Shown here in pieces: positions 42,381 to 50,952 of a stretch of DNA of 53,576 nucleotides. The first letter of the stretch is position 1. Every line of letters begins with the position of its first letter. The DNA lies in contig JBPOHD010000067.1 of NCBI GenBank assembly GCA_052035955.1, positions 1 to 53,576 on the forward strand, read 5' to 3'. Both the position numbers and the translations under genes were made by a program. The notes under the pieces were generated by a model. It did no database searches and was not told where the DNA came from. It saw only the letters and a program-made list of their open reading frames with translations. This DNA is from JAEUNJ01 sp052035955. Its GTDB lineage: Bacteria > Pseudomonadota > Gammaproteobacteria > Burkholderiales > Rhodocyclaceae.

Positions 42381-44569
42381 ACGAGCCGCGCCCGTCGGCC
42401 GGCTGGCACCGGGTCGCCGGCCTGAAGCCGCGGCTGCGCGCCCACGGGCGCATCCACCGCCACCATTACCGGGGCGAACTCTGGTACGTCCTCGAGGATG
42501 CCGCGAGCGGCCGGCACCATCGCTTCACGCCGGCCGCCAACGCCTTCATCGGCCAGATGGACGGCGAGCGCACCGTGCAGCAGATCGTCGATGCCCTGCG
42601 CCTCGAATTCGGGGACGGGGCGCCGGGCCAGGAGGAGGTGATCGCCCTCCTGGCCTCCCTGCACCGGGCGGACCTGCTGCAGACCGACGTGGCGCCCGAC
42701 CTGGACGAACTCGCCGCCCGCCGCGGCCTCTTCCGCCGCATGCGCCTGAAGCAGTATCTGGGCAATCCGCTATCGCTGAAGATCCCCCTGCTGGATCCCG
42801 ACCGCCTCCTCGAGGCCCTGCTTCCCTGGTTGCGGCCCCTGTTCTCGCCCTGGGGCGCCCTCCTCTGGGCGGCGACGGTGGCCACGGGCATCGTCCTCGC
42901 CGCCATGCGCTGGCCGGCCCTGACCCACGACCTGGCCGACCGGGTACTGGCGCTGGAGAATCTCGTCGTCATCTGGTTCGTCTTCCCGGTGGTCAAGGCC
43001 CTGCACGAGCTCGGCCACGGCCTCGCCGTCAAGCGCCAGGGCGGGCAGGTGCGGGAGATGGGCGTGATGCTGCTGGTCCTCGTGCCCGTCCCCTACGTGG
43101 ACGCCTCGGCCGCCGCCGCGGTGCGCAGCCGCGCCACGCGCATGGGCATCGGCTTCGCCGGGGTCGCGGTGGAATTCCTGCTCGCCGCCCTGGCCATGGT
43201 GGTCTGGGACCTGGTGGAGGCGGGGCCCGTCCGGGCGGTCTGCTTCAACGTCATGCTGATCGGCGGCGTGTCGACGGTCCTGTTCAACCTGAACCCCCTG
43301 ATGCGCTACGACGCCTACTACATCCTCTCGGACTTCCTGGAGATTCCGAACCTGGGGCAGCGCTCCACGGCCTACCTCGGCCATCTCGTGAACCGGTTCG
43401 TCTTCCGGCGCCGGGAGCTGGCCTCGCCGGCCGGCGGAAGGGGCGAGCGGTTCTGGCTGGCCGGCTATGCCATCGCCTCCTTCTTCTACCGGATGGCCGT
43501 GGCCATCGGCATCGTCCTCTTCATCGCAGGCCAGTACTTCTTCGTCGGCGTCGTGCTCGCCGCCTGGGCCGCCGTGAACATGCTGGTCCTCCCGTCGGCG
43601 CGCGCCCTGTCCCGCGCCCTGGCCCGGGGCCAGCCTGAACCGGCCCGTCGGCGCGCCGGGCTCGTCCTCGCCTCGGCCGCCCTGGTCCTCGCCCTCTTCG
43701 TCGGCTTCGTGCCCGTGCCCCAATGGACCCGGACCGAGGGGGTCGTCTGGGCTCCCGAGCAGGCGCGCATACGCACGGCCAACCACTGCTTCGTCAGGGC
43801 CGTGCTGGTCCGCCAGGACCAGTGGGTGAAGGCAGGCGAGCCCCTGATCGAGTGCGAGGATCCGGAACTGGTCGCCAAGGGCAGGGAACTGGAGGGGCGC
43901 CTGGACGAACTCATGGCCGGCAGCATCGCCTACTTCTCCACCAACCGCATGCATGCCGACCTGGTCAAGGAGGAGATGGCCCATGCCGAGGCCCAGCTCC
44001 GGGAAGTCAGGAAGCGGGTGGCCGACCTGGTCCTGCGCAGTCCCGGCGAGGGCCGCTTCGTGATGGCCGCCATCGACAACGCCCCCGGCCGCTACGTGGC
44101 CCGCGGCGACACCCTTGCCTACGTCCTCGACGCCTCCCCGGTCCAGGTTCGCGTCGTGGTCGCCCAGGGCCAGGTGGACCTGGTGCGCTCGTCCGTGCGC
44201 TCGGCCGAGGTCCTGCCCGCCGACCGGCTGTTCGATCCCGTGCCGGCACGCCTGCTGCGCGAGATTCCCGCGGCGACGGACGAACTGCCCAGTGCCGCCC
44301 TCTCGGTGGATTCCGGCGGCACCATCGGCACCGATCCCCGGCGGCGGGACCGCCAGGAGAACCGCCCCGGCGACGGGACCCGGGACGCGAAAGGCGATGC
44401 CCGGGCCCTGAAGGCCCTTTTCCTCTTCGACCTGGAATTGCCGGCCGGCGTGCCGGTGGCCGGCGTCGGCCAGCGCATGCACGTGCGTTTCGACCATCCG
44501 CCGGCGCCGATCGCCGACCAGGCCTACCGCGCCCTGCGCCGGCTCCTCCTCTCCCGTTTCAATGTCTGA
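42377..44569 (+). CDS. PqqD-like / M50 metallopeptidase-type / HlyD fusion membrane protein
   Basis: A 730-residue protein of the 'putative peptide zinc metalloprotease' type. Residues ~25-100 resemble a PqqD-like peptide-binding domain (GELWYVLEDAASGRHHRFTP, MDGERTVQQIVDAL). Residues ~150-430 are a polytopic M50 (site-2 protease) core with zinc motif HELGH (210-214) and the second-site motif NPLMRYDAYY (306-315). After the last membrane segment (VLASAALVLALFVGFVPVPQ) comes an HlyD-like periplasmic part with lipoyl-type halves (TANHCFVRAVLVRQDQWVKA). It may serve as the inner-membrane translocation unit or process substrates during export. GTG start overlaps the GAF-HlyD stop; its end overlaps the SecA-like gene by 8 nt. 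Confidence 0.88.
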   Translation: MNEPRPSAGWHRVAGLKPRLRAHGRIHRHHYRGELWYVLEDAASGRHHRFTPAANAFIGQMDGERTVQQIVDALRLEFGDGAPGQEEVIALLASLHRADLLQTDVAPDLDELAARRGLFRRMRLKQYLGNPLSLKIPLLDPDRLLEALLPWLRPLFSPWGALLWAATVATGIVLAAMRWPALTHDLADRVLALENLVVIWFVFPVVKALHELGHGLAVKRQGGQVREMGVMLLVLVPVPYVDASAAAAVRSRATRMGIGFAGVAVEFLLAALAMVVWDLVEAGPVRAVCFNVMLIGGVSTVLFNLNPLMRYDAYYILSDFLEIPNLGQRSTAYLGHLVNRFVFRRRELASPAGGRGERFWLAGYAIASFFYRMAVAIGIVLFIAGQYFFVGVVLAAWAAVNMLVLPSARALSRALARGQPEPARRRAGLVLASAALVLALFVGFVPVPQWTRTEGVVWAPEQARIRTANHCFVRAVLVRQDQWVKAGEPLIECEDPELVAKGRELEGRLDELMAGSIAYFSTNRMHADLVKEEMAHAEAQLREVRKRVADLVLRSPGEGRFVMAAIDNAPGRYVARGDTLAYVLDASPVQVRVVVAQGQVDLVRSSVRSAEVLPADRLFDPVPARLLREIPAATDELPSAALSVDSGGTIGTDPRRRDRQENRPGDGTRDAKGDARALKALFLFDLELPAGVPVAGVGQRMHVRFDHPPAPIADQAYRALRRLLLSRFNV

Positions 44570-46097
44570 CGCGGAACTCGTCCGGGCCGCCCTCGAGCCC
44601 TATCCCGAACGCCGCCGCGAGGCCGGCATCGGGCGCCTGGAAATCCTCGGCCGGGCCTGGTGGTCCTATGTGCAATGCATGCGCAGGGCCGTCCCTCCGC
44701 AGGCCTTTCCCGAATCGGACGTGGCGGCTGGGGAATTGCCGGCCGCCGCGGCCGTGCTCCGGCGGCGCCTCGGCCGGGCGCCGGGCGCCGCCGACTTGCT
44801 GGCCGGCCAGATGGCCCTGGCGGTCCGCGCCCTTGTCCTGGCCGGCCAGGGCACGCCCGGCGCGGCCACGTTGCGCGCCGCCTGGGCCATGCTCGCCGGA
44901 GCCGTCGCCGACCTGCCGCCCCAGGCCGATCCGGCACAGGCGGCCGTCCTGGCGGCCGCCATGGCGGCCGGCCGGGGCCTGCCCGTCCATCTGCTGACCG
45001 CCGACGAGGAGGCCGCCGCCGTCCTGGCGGCCATGGCCGGCGCTCCCCTCGGCCTACTGGGCCTCAGCGTCGCCCGGGCCCAGGGTCGGGCGGGAGAGGA
45101 CGTCCGCCGGGAGGCCTATCGCGCAGACGTCGTCTGCGCGCCCCTGACCGTCGTCGCCTTCGACTACCTTCGGGACCGGGTCCGGGCGGGTCGCCGGCTC
45201 GGACCCCTGCGCCACGCCGCCGCCCGCCTCGACAGGGCCTCGCCCCTGCGCCGCCTCTCCCTGCGCGGCCTGGGACAGGCCTTCGTCCTCGATGCCGAGG
45301 CCGTGATGGTGGACCGGGCCCACGTGCCCCTGGCCCTGCGCGAGGCGCCCGCCGACGCCGCCGCCGAAGCGCAACCCCCCGTCCTCGCCCGCATCTCCCT
45401 GCCGGACTTCCTCGGCCGCTACCTTCGGCTGGCCGCCTGCGCCGATGCCGCCGGGGCCTCGGCGGGCGACTACCGCCGCCTCTACGGCCTGCCCGTCGCC
45501 GGCGATCCGGTGGCCGGGATGGCGCCGGTCGATACCGTCGTCTGCCCGGACCGCAATGCCAAATGGCATGAGATCGCCGGGCGCGCCACCCGGGCCCTGT
45601 CGGCGGGACGGCGGGTCCTCGTCGGCCTCGGGCGGGAAGGGGACGTCGCCGAACTGCTGGCGGTCCTCGCCGGGCGCGGGGTCCCGGGGCGCCGCCTGGA
45701 CGCCGGGTCCGCTCCCCTGGCGGCCGGCGAGGCGGGCCTGCTGCTGCCGGACGCCTTCGACCGCCCCCCCGTGGCGGCCGGTCCTCCACTGACCATCCTC
45801 CTGGGCGAGGGCTTCCCGGGCATGCGGCTCGACCGCCGGCTGGCCGCCGCCGCCGCCCGCCGGGTCGGGGATGCGGAATGGGCCTGCGTCTTCTCGCGGG
45901 ATGACGAGGTCCTGGCCGGCCGCGGACGCCTGCCGCCGGAACGCCTCGTCCCGGCCCCGGTCGCGCGCTTCCTCGGACGGGCCCTCTACCGGCAGGCGCA
46001 GGGACGGGCCGGCCGCCGCGAGACGGCCGTGCGCGCCGGGCTGCTACAGTATGATCGCCACCTCGACAACGTCCTGGCTTTCGCGGGGGAAGGATGA
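44562..46097 (+). CDS. Degenerate SecA-like protein
   Basis: A 511-residue protein with remote but continuous similarity to the N-terminal motor half of SecA. AGRGLPVHLLTADEEAAAVL aligns with the SecA strand after Walker A, YRADVVCAPLTVVAFDYLRD (FDYLRD at 200-205) with the strongly conserved FDYLRDNM region, GQAFVLDAEAVMVDRAHVPL with the Walker B/DEAR-TPL segment, and TVVCPDRNAKWHEIAG with the NBD2 start. The Walker A GEGKT is absent (DPAQAAV in its place) and the Walker B acidic pair is changed to LDAEA, so ATPase activity is unlikely. The C-terminal SecA wing/scaffold and zinc tail are missing (SecA is ~900 residues). Probably a structural or substrate-docking component of the cluster (inference). 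Confidence 0.8.
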   Translation: MSDAELVRAALEPYPERRREAGIGRLEILGRAWWSYVQCMRRAVPPQAFPESDVAAGELPAAAAVLRRRLGRAPGAADLLAGQMALAVRALVLAGQGTPGAATLRAAWAMLAGAVADLPPQADPAQAAVLAAAMAAGRGLPVHLLTADEEAAAVLAAMAGAPLGLLGLSVARAQGRAGEDVRREAYRADVVCAPLTVVAFDYLRDRVRAGRRLGPLRHAAARLDRASPLRRLSLRGLGQAFVLDAEAVMVDRAHVPLALREAPADAAAEAQPPVLARISLPDFLGRYLRLAACADAAGASAGDYRRLYGLPVAGDPVAGMAPVDTVVCPDRNAKWHEIAGRATRALSAGRRVLVGLGREGDVAELLAVLAGRGVPGRRLDAGSAPLAAGEAGLLLPDAFDRPPVAAGPPLTILLGEGFPGMRLDRRLAAAAARRVGDAEWACVFSRDDEVLAGRGRLPPERLVPAPVARFLGRALYRQAQGRAGRRETAVRAGLLQYDRHLDNVLAFAGEG

Positions 46098-46927
46098 AAG
46101 GGGTGCGACGGATCCTTGCACTGGCATCGTGGCTGCCGCTGGCCGCCGCCGCCCAGGTCGGCGGCTCGCCCGCCACGGCGGCGCCCGCGGGTCCCGCGGC
46201 GGTGCAACCCAGGCCGTTTCCGGTCCCCGCGACCGCTGTCCAGGGCCTGCCGGCGCGGCCGGGGCGCAAGAATCTCGAGTGCATGATCGAGCCCTCCCTG
46301 GAAGTGAACCTCGGCAGCCCGGTGGATGGCGTGATCGAGGAGATACGCGTGGACCGCGGCGCCCTGGTCACGAAGGGCCAGGTCCTGGTGCGGCTTTCCT
46401 CCGCCGTCGAGGCGGCGGCGGTGAACCTGGCCCGCGGCAAGGAGGAGTTCGCCCGCCGCAAGGCCGAGCGCAACGAGGAACTGTTCCGCAAGGAACTGAT
46501 TTCCGCCCAGGAGAAGGACCAGCTCGAGACCGAGGCCCGCCTGGCCCAGCTCGAACTGCGCGAGAAGCAGGAGATGCTGCGGCAGCGCAGCATCTCCAGT
46601 CCCATCAACGGCGTGGTGGCCGAGCGCTTCCTGGCGCCGGGCGACCAGATCGGCAACCGGCAGATCCTCAAGCTGGCGCGCATCCATCCGCTGCACGTGG
46701 AGATCGTGGCGCCCATCGAGCTCTTCGGCAAGGTGGGCGTGGGCACGCCCGCCGAGGTGACGCCCGAACTGCTGAAGCAGACCCACAAGGCCCGGGTCGC
46801 CGTGATCGACCGGGTCATCGACGCCGCCAGCGGCACCTTCCGGCTGCGCCTGGAACTGCCCAACCCGAAGCACGAGATACCGGCCGGCCTGCGCTGCCAG
46901 GTGCGCTTCCCCGGCATCACCGAATGA
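46094..46927 (+). CDS. HlyD family periplasmic adaptor
   Basis: A 277-residue exported adaptor protein. After a signal peptide and an Ala/Pro linker it has LEVNLGSPVDGVIEEIRVDR (first lipoyl half), a short helical hairpin (ARGKEEFARRKAERNEELFR and following), the second half ISSPINGVVAERFLAPGDQI, and a beta-barrel ending (AGLRCQVRFPG). It has no membrane anchor beyond the signal peptide, unlike the two HlyD fusions upstream. This gives three adaptor-type proteins in one operon. ATG overlaps the SecA-like stop by 4 nt, and its own stop overlaps the ggt start by 4 nt. Confidence 0.9.
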   Translation: MKGVRRILALASWLPLAAAAQVGGSPATAAPAGPAAVQPRPFPVPATAVQGLPARPGRKNLECMIEPSLEVNLGSPVDGVIEEIRVDRGALVTKGQVLVRLSSAVEAAAVNLARGKEEFARRKAERNEELFRKELISAQEKDQLETEARLAQLELREKQEMLRQRSISSPINGVVAERFLAPGDQIGNRQILKLARIHPLHVEIVAPIELFGKVGVGTPAEVTPELLKQTHKARVAVIDRVIDAASGTFRLRLELPNPKHEIPAGLRCQVRFPGITE

Positions 46928-48645
46928 GGCGGCGGGCGCCCGCCGCCCTGCTGTTCCTCTGCCTGCCGGCGGTGGGCGCCGGCATCGCGACCCCCGACCA
47001 GCCGGAGGGCGCCTCGGGCTGGCGGGAAAGGCCGGCCCTGGAATTCAGGCTGCATGGCGCCGCGACGGCGGATCCCCGCGCCTCGGCCGCCGCCCTCGAG
47101 ATCCTGAGGGCCGGCGGTTCGGCCCTCGATGCCGCCATCGCAGCCCAGATGGCCCTCAACGTGGTGGAGCCCCAGTCCTCGGGCATCGGCGGCGGCGGCT
47201 TCCTGCTCCACTTCGATGCCGCCGCCGGACGCCTCTCCGCCTATGACGGACGGGAAGTCGCGCCGCGGGCCGCCGGGGCCGGGCGCTTCCTGCGCGAAGG
47301 CCGCCCCATGCCCTTCCGCGAGGCCGCCCTGGGCGGCAATGCCGTCGGCGTGCCCGGCCTGGTGGCCATGCTGGAGGCGGCCCACCGGGAGCACGGCAAG
47401 CTGCCCTGGGCGAGGCTGTTCGCGCCGGCGATCCGCCTCGCCGACGAGGGTTTCGCGGTGTCGCCGCGCCTGGCGGTGCTGCTGGCGGCCGATCCCCACC
47501 TGCGCGACGCGCCCGGTGCCCGCGGCCTCTACTACGCCGAGGACGGGAGTCCCCGCGCCGCCGGCACCCGGCTGCGCAATCCCGCCCTGGCCGATGCCCT
47601 GCGGCAAGTGGCCGGGGAAGGTGCGCAGGCCATCTCGGCCGGCGAACTCGGGAAGGCCTTCGTCGCCGCCGTGCGCGAAAACCCGCGCGGTGCCGGGGAC
47701 CTGGCGGCGGAGGACCTGGCCGCCTACCGGCCGGCCGCCCGCGAGCCCCTGTGCGGCGGCTACCGGGGCTACCGGGTTTGCGGCATGCCGCCGCCCTCCT
47801 CGGGCGGGTTGGGCGTCCTGCAGATCCTCGGCATCCTCGAGAGGGTGCCCTTCCGCGCCGCGCCGCCGGGTTCGGCCGCAGCGGTGCACTGGTTTGCCGA
47901 GGCAGGCCGCCTGGCCTATGCCGACCGGGGGCGCTACGTGGGCGATCCGGCCTTCGTCCCCGTGCCGACCGGCGGATTGCTGGATCCCGGCTACCTGGCC
48001 GGTCGCGCGGCACTGCTGCGCCCGGATCGCAGCCTGGGCCGGGCCGAGCCCGGCGAACTGCCGCTGCCCACGGCGGCCGCCGAGAGCGGCGAGCGTCCCG
48101 CCACCACACATCTGTCGGTGGTCGATGGCCAGGGCAACGCCGTCGCCCTGACCAGTTCCATCGAGGACTCCTTCGGCAGCCGCATCCTGGCCGCCGGCAC
48201 GCTGCTCAACAACCAGATCACCGACTTCGCGTTCGACCCCGGGGCCGGCGGCCCGTCCGCCGCCAACCGGGTCCAGCCCGGCAAGCGCCCGATGTCGTCG
48301 ATGGCCCCGACCATGGTCTTCGACCGGGAGGGCAGGTTGCTGGCCGTCCTCGGCTCCCCCGGGGGTGCCAACATCATCAACTACGTGGCCCGCGCCCTGG
48401 TGGCCCTGATCGACTGGCGGATGTCGCCCGCCGCCGTCCTGGCGATGCCCAACTTCGGCAGCCGCAACGGGCCCACCCTGATCGAAACCTCGGCCCCGGA
48501 ATCCCTGCAGCGGGAGCTGGAGGCGCGGGGCCACGAGGTCCGGCGCGGCGACATGACCAGCGGCATCCACCTGATCCTGCGCACCGCGACCGGCTGGTCG
48601 GGGGCCGCCGACCCGCGCCGCGAGGGGGAGGTGAGCGGCGAATGA
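46924..48645 (+). CDS. ggt: Gamma-glutamyltransferase
   Basis: A 573-residue exported gamma-glutamyltranspeptidase. The signal peptide (LLFLCLPAVGAG) is followed by the large-subunit features ALEILRAGGSALDAAIAAQM and QSSGIGGGGFLLHFD. The autoprocessing site is TTHLSVVD: Thr394 would become the N-terminal nucleophile of the small subunit, matching the E. coli enzyme. SSMAPTMVFDREGRLL and the oxyanion-type GSPGGANIINYVARALVALI follow. It cleaves gamma-glutamyl bonds (glutathione and related compounds) in the periplasm. Its coupling (ATGA) to the export cluster is unexpected; processing of a gamma-linked substrate or glutathione recycling are possible. Confidence 0.94.
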   Translation: MRRRAPAALLFLCLPAVGAGIATPDQPEGASGWRERPALEFRLHGAATADPRASAAALEILRAGGSALDAAIAAQMALNVVEPQSSGIGGGGFLLHFDAAAGRLSAYDGREVAPRAAGAGRFLREGRPMPFREAALGGNAVGVPGLVAMLEAAHREHGKLPWARLFAPAIRLADEGFAVSPRLAVLLAADPHLRDAPGARGLYYAEDGSPRAAGTRLRNPALADALRQVAGEGAQAISAGELGKAFVAAVRENPRGAGDLAAEDLAAYRPAAREPLCGGYRGYRVCGMPPPSSGGLGVLQILGILERVPFRAAPPGSAAAVHWFAEAGRLAYADRGRYVGDPAFVPVPTGGLLDPGYLAGRAALLRPDRSLGRAEPGELPLPTAAAESGERPATTHLSVVDGQGNAVALTSSIEDSFGSRILAAGTLLNNQITDFAFDPGAGGPSAANRVQPGKRPMSSMAPTMVFDREGRLLAVLGSPGGANIINYVARALVALIDWRMSPAAVLAMPNFGSRNGPTLIETSAPESLQRELEARGHEVRRGDMTSGIHLILRTATGWSGAADPRREGEVSGE

Positions 48646-48691
48646 GGATGTCCGGCCCGCCGCGCTATGATGCCCGCGGGAGGAATACCGC

Positions 48692-49585
48692 ATGAGTCTC
48701 GTACCGCTGGGCCGCAACGAACTGGCCGTCGGCCGGCCGCTGCCCTGGGACATCTACGACGGCAACGGCACCCTGATCGCCCGGCAGGGCCACCTCGTGG
48801 CCGACGCGGCCCAGGCCGAGGGCCTGGTCGCCAAGGGCGCCTACCGGGATTACCTGGGGCCCGACCATGCCGCCTCGGGGCCCGTGGCCGGCGAGGAGAG
48901 CCGGGCCGGCGGCGCCGCCACCCAGTCCTTCGCCCTCGACGACGTCAAGCTGCAGATCGGCGATCCGGTGCAGATCCAGACCCAGGATTCGCAAAGTCCG
49001 CTGCGCTACTACGTGCGCCTCATCGGCTATGCCAAGGGCCGCAGCGTCCTGCTGACCATGCCCATGGTGGACGACCGGGTGGCCCTGGTGCGCGAGGGCC
49101 AGGCCTTCGTCGTCCGCGCCTTCTCCGGCAAGCACGCCTACGCCTTCACCGCCGTCGTCATCCGGGCCACCAGCGCCCCCTTCCCGCACATGCACCTGTC
49201 CTGGCCTTCCGAGGTGCGCGGCATGCTGGTGCGCCACAATGCCCGCGTCGAGACGCGGATCATCGCCGCCGTCAGCCGCGTCGCCGTCGGTCCGGAGGAC
49301 CTGCGGGCGGCGACCCTGGTCAACCTGAGTACCAGCGGCGCCCTGATGGCCTGCAAGGAGCCCCTCGGCGACAAGGGCGACGCCCTGGTGGTGAAGTTCA
49401 AGCTGGTGCAGGACGGCATCGAGTCCTACCTCAGCGTCAACGCTCTGGTCCGCGCCACCCAGCGGGAGAGCGAGGAGGGCGTCCTGGGCGGGGTGCGGCA
49501 CGGAATAGAGTTCGTGGACCTGCTGCCGGCCGACCACCTGACGCTGTCGGCCTACGTCTACCAGAAGCTGGCCTCCGAGGCCTAG
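48692..49585 (+). CDS. YcgR-like PilZ domain protein
   Basis: A 297-residue protein. The middle part (about 85-175) is a YcgR N-terminal-like domain (LQIGDPVQIQTQDS, YYVRLIGYAKGRSVLLTMPM). The C-terminal PilZ domain has the arginine switch RHNARVETR and the strand motif NLSTSGALM, the two segments that bind c-di-GMP. In this group such proteins act as flagellar brakes or adhesion regulators. It starts 46 nt after ggt on the same strand; this links the surface-protein operon with c-di-GMP signalling by context. An N-terminal ~60-residue segment has no clear family. Confidence 0.88.
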   Translation: MSLVPLGRNELAVGRPLPWDIYDGNGTLIARQGHLVADAAQAEGLVAKGAYRDYLGPDHAASGPVAGEESRAGGAATQSFALDDVKLQIGDPVQIQTQDSQSPLRYYVRLIGYAKGRSVLLTMPMVDDRVALVREGQAFVVRAFSGKHAYAFTAVVIRATSAPFPHMHLSWPSEVRGMLVRHNARVETRIIAAVSRVAVGPEDLRAATLVNLSTSGALMACKEPLGDKGDALVVKFKLVQDGIESYLSVNALVRATQRESEEGVLGGVRHGIEFVDLLPADHLTLSAYVYQKLASEA

Positions 49586-49634
49586 GACCGCCGCAGGAGG
49601 GCCGGCCGGGCGGGGCGCTCCGCCGTCCGGATGC

Positions 49635-50069
49635 CTAGCAGATCACCCGCATGTAGACGATCCCGGCGCCGCCGATGACCAGCAGCAGCGCCGCCTGGAG
49701 GACCAGGGCACCGGGTCGGGCCTTCTCCCGGCGGCGCACCCGGTCGAAGAAGCGGAAGCCCTCGCCGAGCATGGTGAGGGCGAACAGGGCCATGAAGAAG
49801 GCATCGACAAGGATGACCAGCACCGCCATGTCGGTCGGCGAGCGGCAGGTGCGGGGCGTCCAGAGGGCGTAATCGCCCGCCACGTTGCCCAGGCGGTCGA
49901 ACCCCAGGGCAACCTGGAACCAGAGGAGCGCCATGACGACGACCGCCAGCACCAGTACCAGGGCCAGCCAACCGGCATACAGGTGCAGGGCGCCGATGAT
50001 GGCCCGGATGTCGGCGACGTAGTCCAGGGCCTCGTAGCGGAGCCGCTGGCGCAGGGATTTCCAGTCCAT
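49635..50069 (-). CDS. Small membrane protein of unknown function
   Basis: A 144-residue protein I do not recognise. It has about three hydrophobic segments: WLALVLVLAVVVMALLWFQV (~34-53), MAVLVILVDAFFMALFALTM (~81-100), and a C-terminal ALVLQAALLLVIGGAGIVYM. Cytoplasmic loops are rich in Arg (FFDRVRRREKARPG). It is 3 nt downstream of purU on the same strand. Codon use is like the neighbouring genes. Confidence 0.75.
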   Translation of the reverse strand: MDWKSLRQRLRYEALDYVADIRAIIGALHLYAGWLALVLVLAVVVMALLWFQVALGFDRLGNVAGDYALWTPRTCRSPTDMAVLVILVDAFFMALFALTMLGEGFRFFDRVRRREKARPGALVLQAALLLVIGGAGIVYMRVIC

Positions 50070-50072
50070 CGC

Positions 50073-50936
50073 TCAGCGGAAGACGACGGTCTTGTTGCCG
50101 TGGACCAGCACCCGGTCCTCCAGGTGGTAGCGCAGGCCCCGGGCCAGCACCGTCTTTTCGATGTCCTTGCCGTAGCGGACCATGTCCTCCGGCGAGTCGG
50201 AATGGTCGATGCGGATCACGTCCTGCTCGATGATCGGCCCCTGGTCCAGGTCCGCCGTCACGTAGTGGCAGGTGGCGCCGATCAGCTTGACGCCGCGGGT
50301 GTAGGCCTGGTGGTAGGGCTTGGCGCCGACGAAGCTGGGCAGGAAGGAGTGGTGGATGTTGAGGATGCTGCCGGGATGGGCGGCGCACAGCTCCGGCGAC
50401 AGGATCTGCATGTAGCGCGCGAGGACCATGGTGTCGCCGCGCACTTCCTCGAACAGGCGCTGGACCTCGGCGAAGGCCTGGGCCTTGTTGTCCGCGGTCA
50501 CCGGCACATGGTGGAAGGGGATGCCGTGCCACTCGACGAAGCCGCGGAAGGTGTCGTGGTTGGAGATCACGCAGGGGATCTCTATGTCGAGCTCCTTCGA
50601 CTGCCAGCGGGCCAGCAGGTCGTAGAGGCAGTGCTCCTGCCTGGAGACCATCACCACCACCCGTTTCTTGACCGCCGAATCGGTGATCCGCCAGTCCATG
50701 GCGAGGGAGGCGGCGATGGGGCGGAAGCGGTCGCGGAACTCGGTCAGCATGAAGGGCAGCGAATCCGCCTTCACCTCGATGCGCATGAAGTAGCGGCCGG
50801 CCAGGTCGTCGGCGTGGAAGCTGGATTCGAGGATCCAGCCCTTGTGCTCGGCGATGAAGCCGGTCACGCGGGCGATGATGCCGACCTGGTCCGGGCAGGA
50901 GGCGGTCAGGGTATAGAAGCGGTCGCGGGCGCCCAT
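50073..50936 (-). CDS. purU: Formyltetrahydrofolate deformylase
   Basis: PurU hydrolyses 10-formyl-THF to formate and THF, supplying formate for purine synthesis and balancing one-carbon units. The 287-residue protein has an N-terminal ACT domain (TLTASCPDQVGIIARVTGFI...), then the formyltransferase-like catalytic domain with VVMVSRQEHCLYDLLARWQS, ISNHDTFRGFVEWHGIPFHH, the catalytic NIHHSFLPSFVGAKPYHQAY and the final TADLDQGPIIEQDVIRIDHS. All catalytic residues appear intact. 16 nt separate it from thrH upstream on the same strand. Confidence 0.96.
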   Translation of the reverse strand: MGARDRFYTLTASCPDQVGIIARVTGFIAEHKGWILESSFHADDLAGRYFMRIEVKADSLPFMLTEFRDRFRPIAASLAMDWRITDSAVKKRVVVMVSRQEHCLYDLLARWQSKELDIEIPCVISNHDTFRGFVEWHGIPFHHVPVTADNKAQAFAEVQRLFEEVRGDTMVLARYMQILSPELCAAHPGSILNIHHSFLPSFVGAKPYHQAYTRGVKLIGATCHYVTADLDQGPIIEQDVIRIDHSDSPEDMVRYGKDIEKTVLARGLRYHLEDRVLVHGNKTVVFR

Positions 50937-50952
50937 GTTTTCCGGGGAAGCC

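Noticed and set aside
45064..48753. A 1229-codon minus-strand frame opposite the SecA-like, HlyD and ggt genes
   Set aside because: Shadow of three overlapping plus-strand genes with good motifs.
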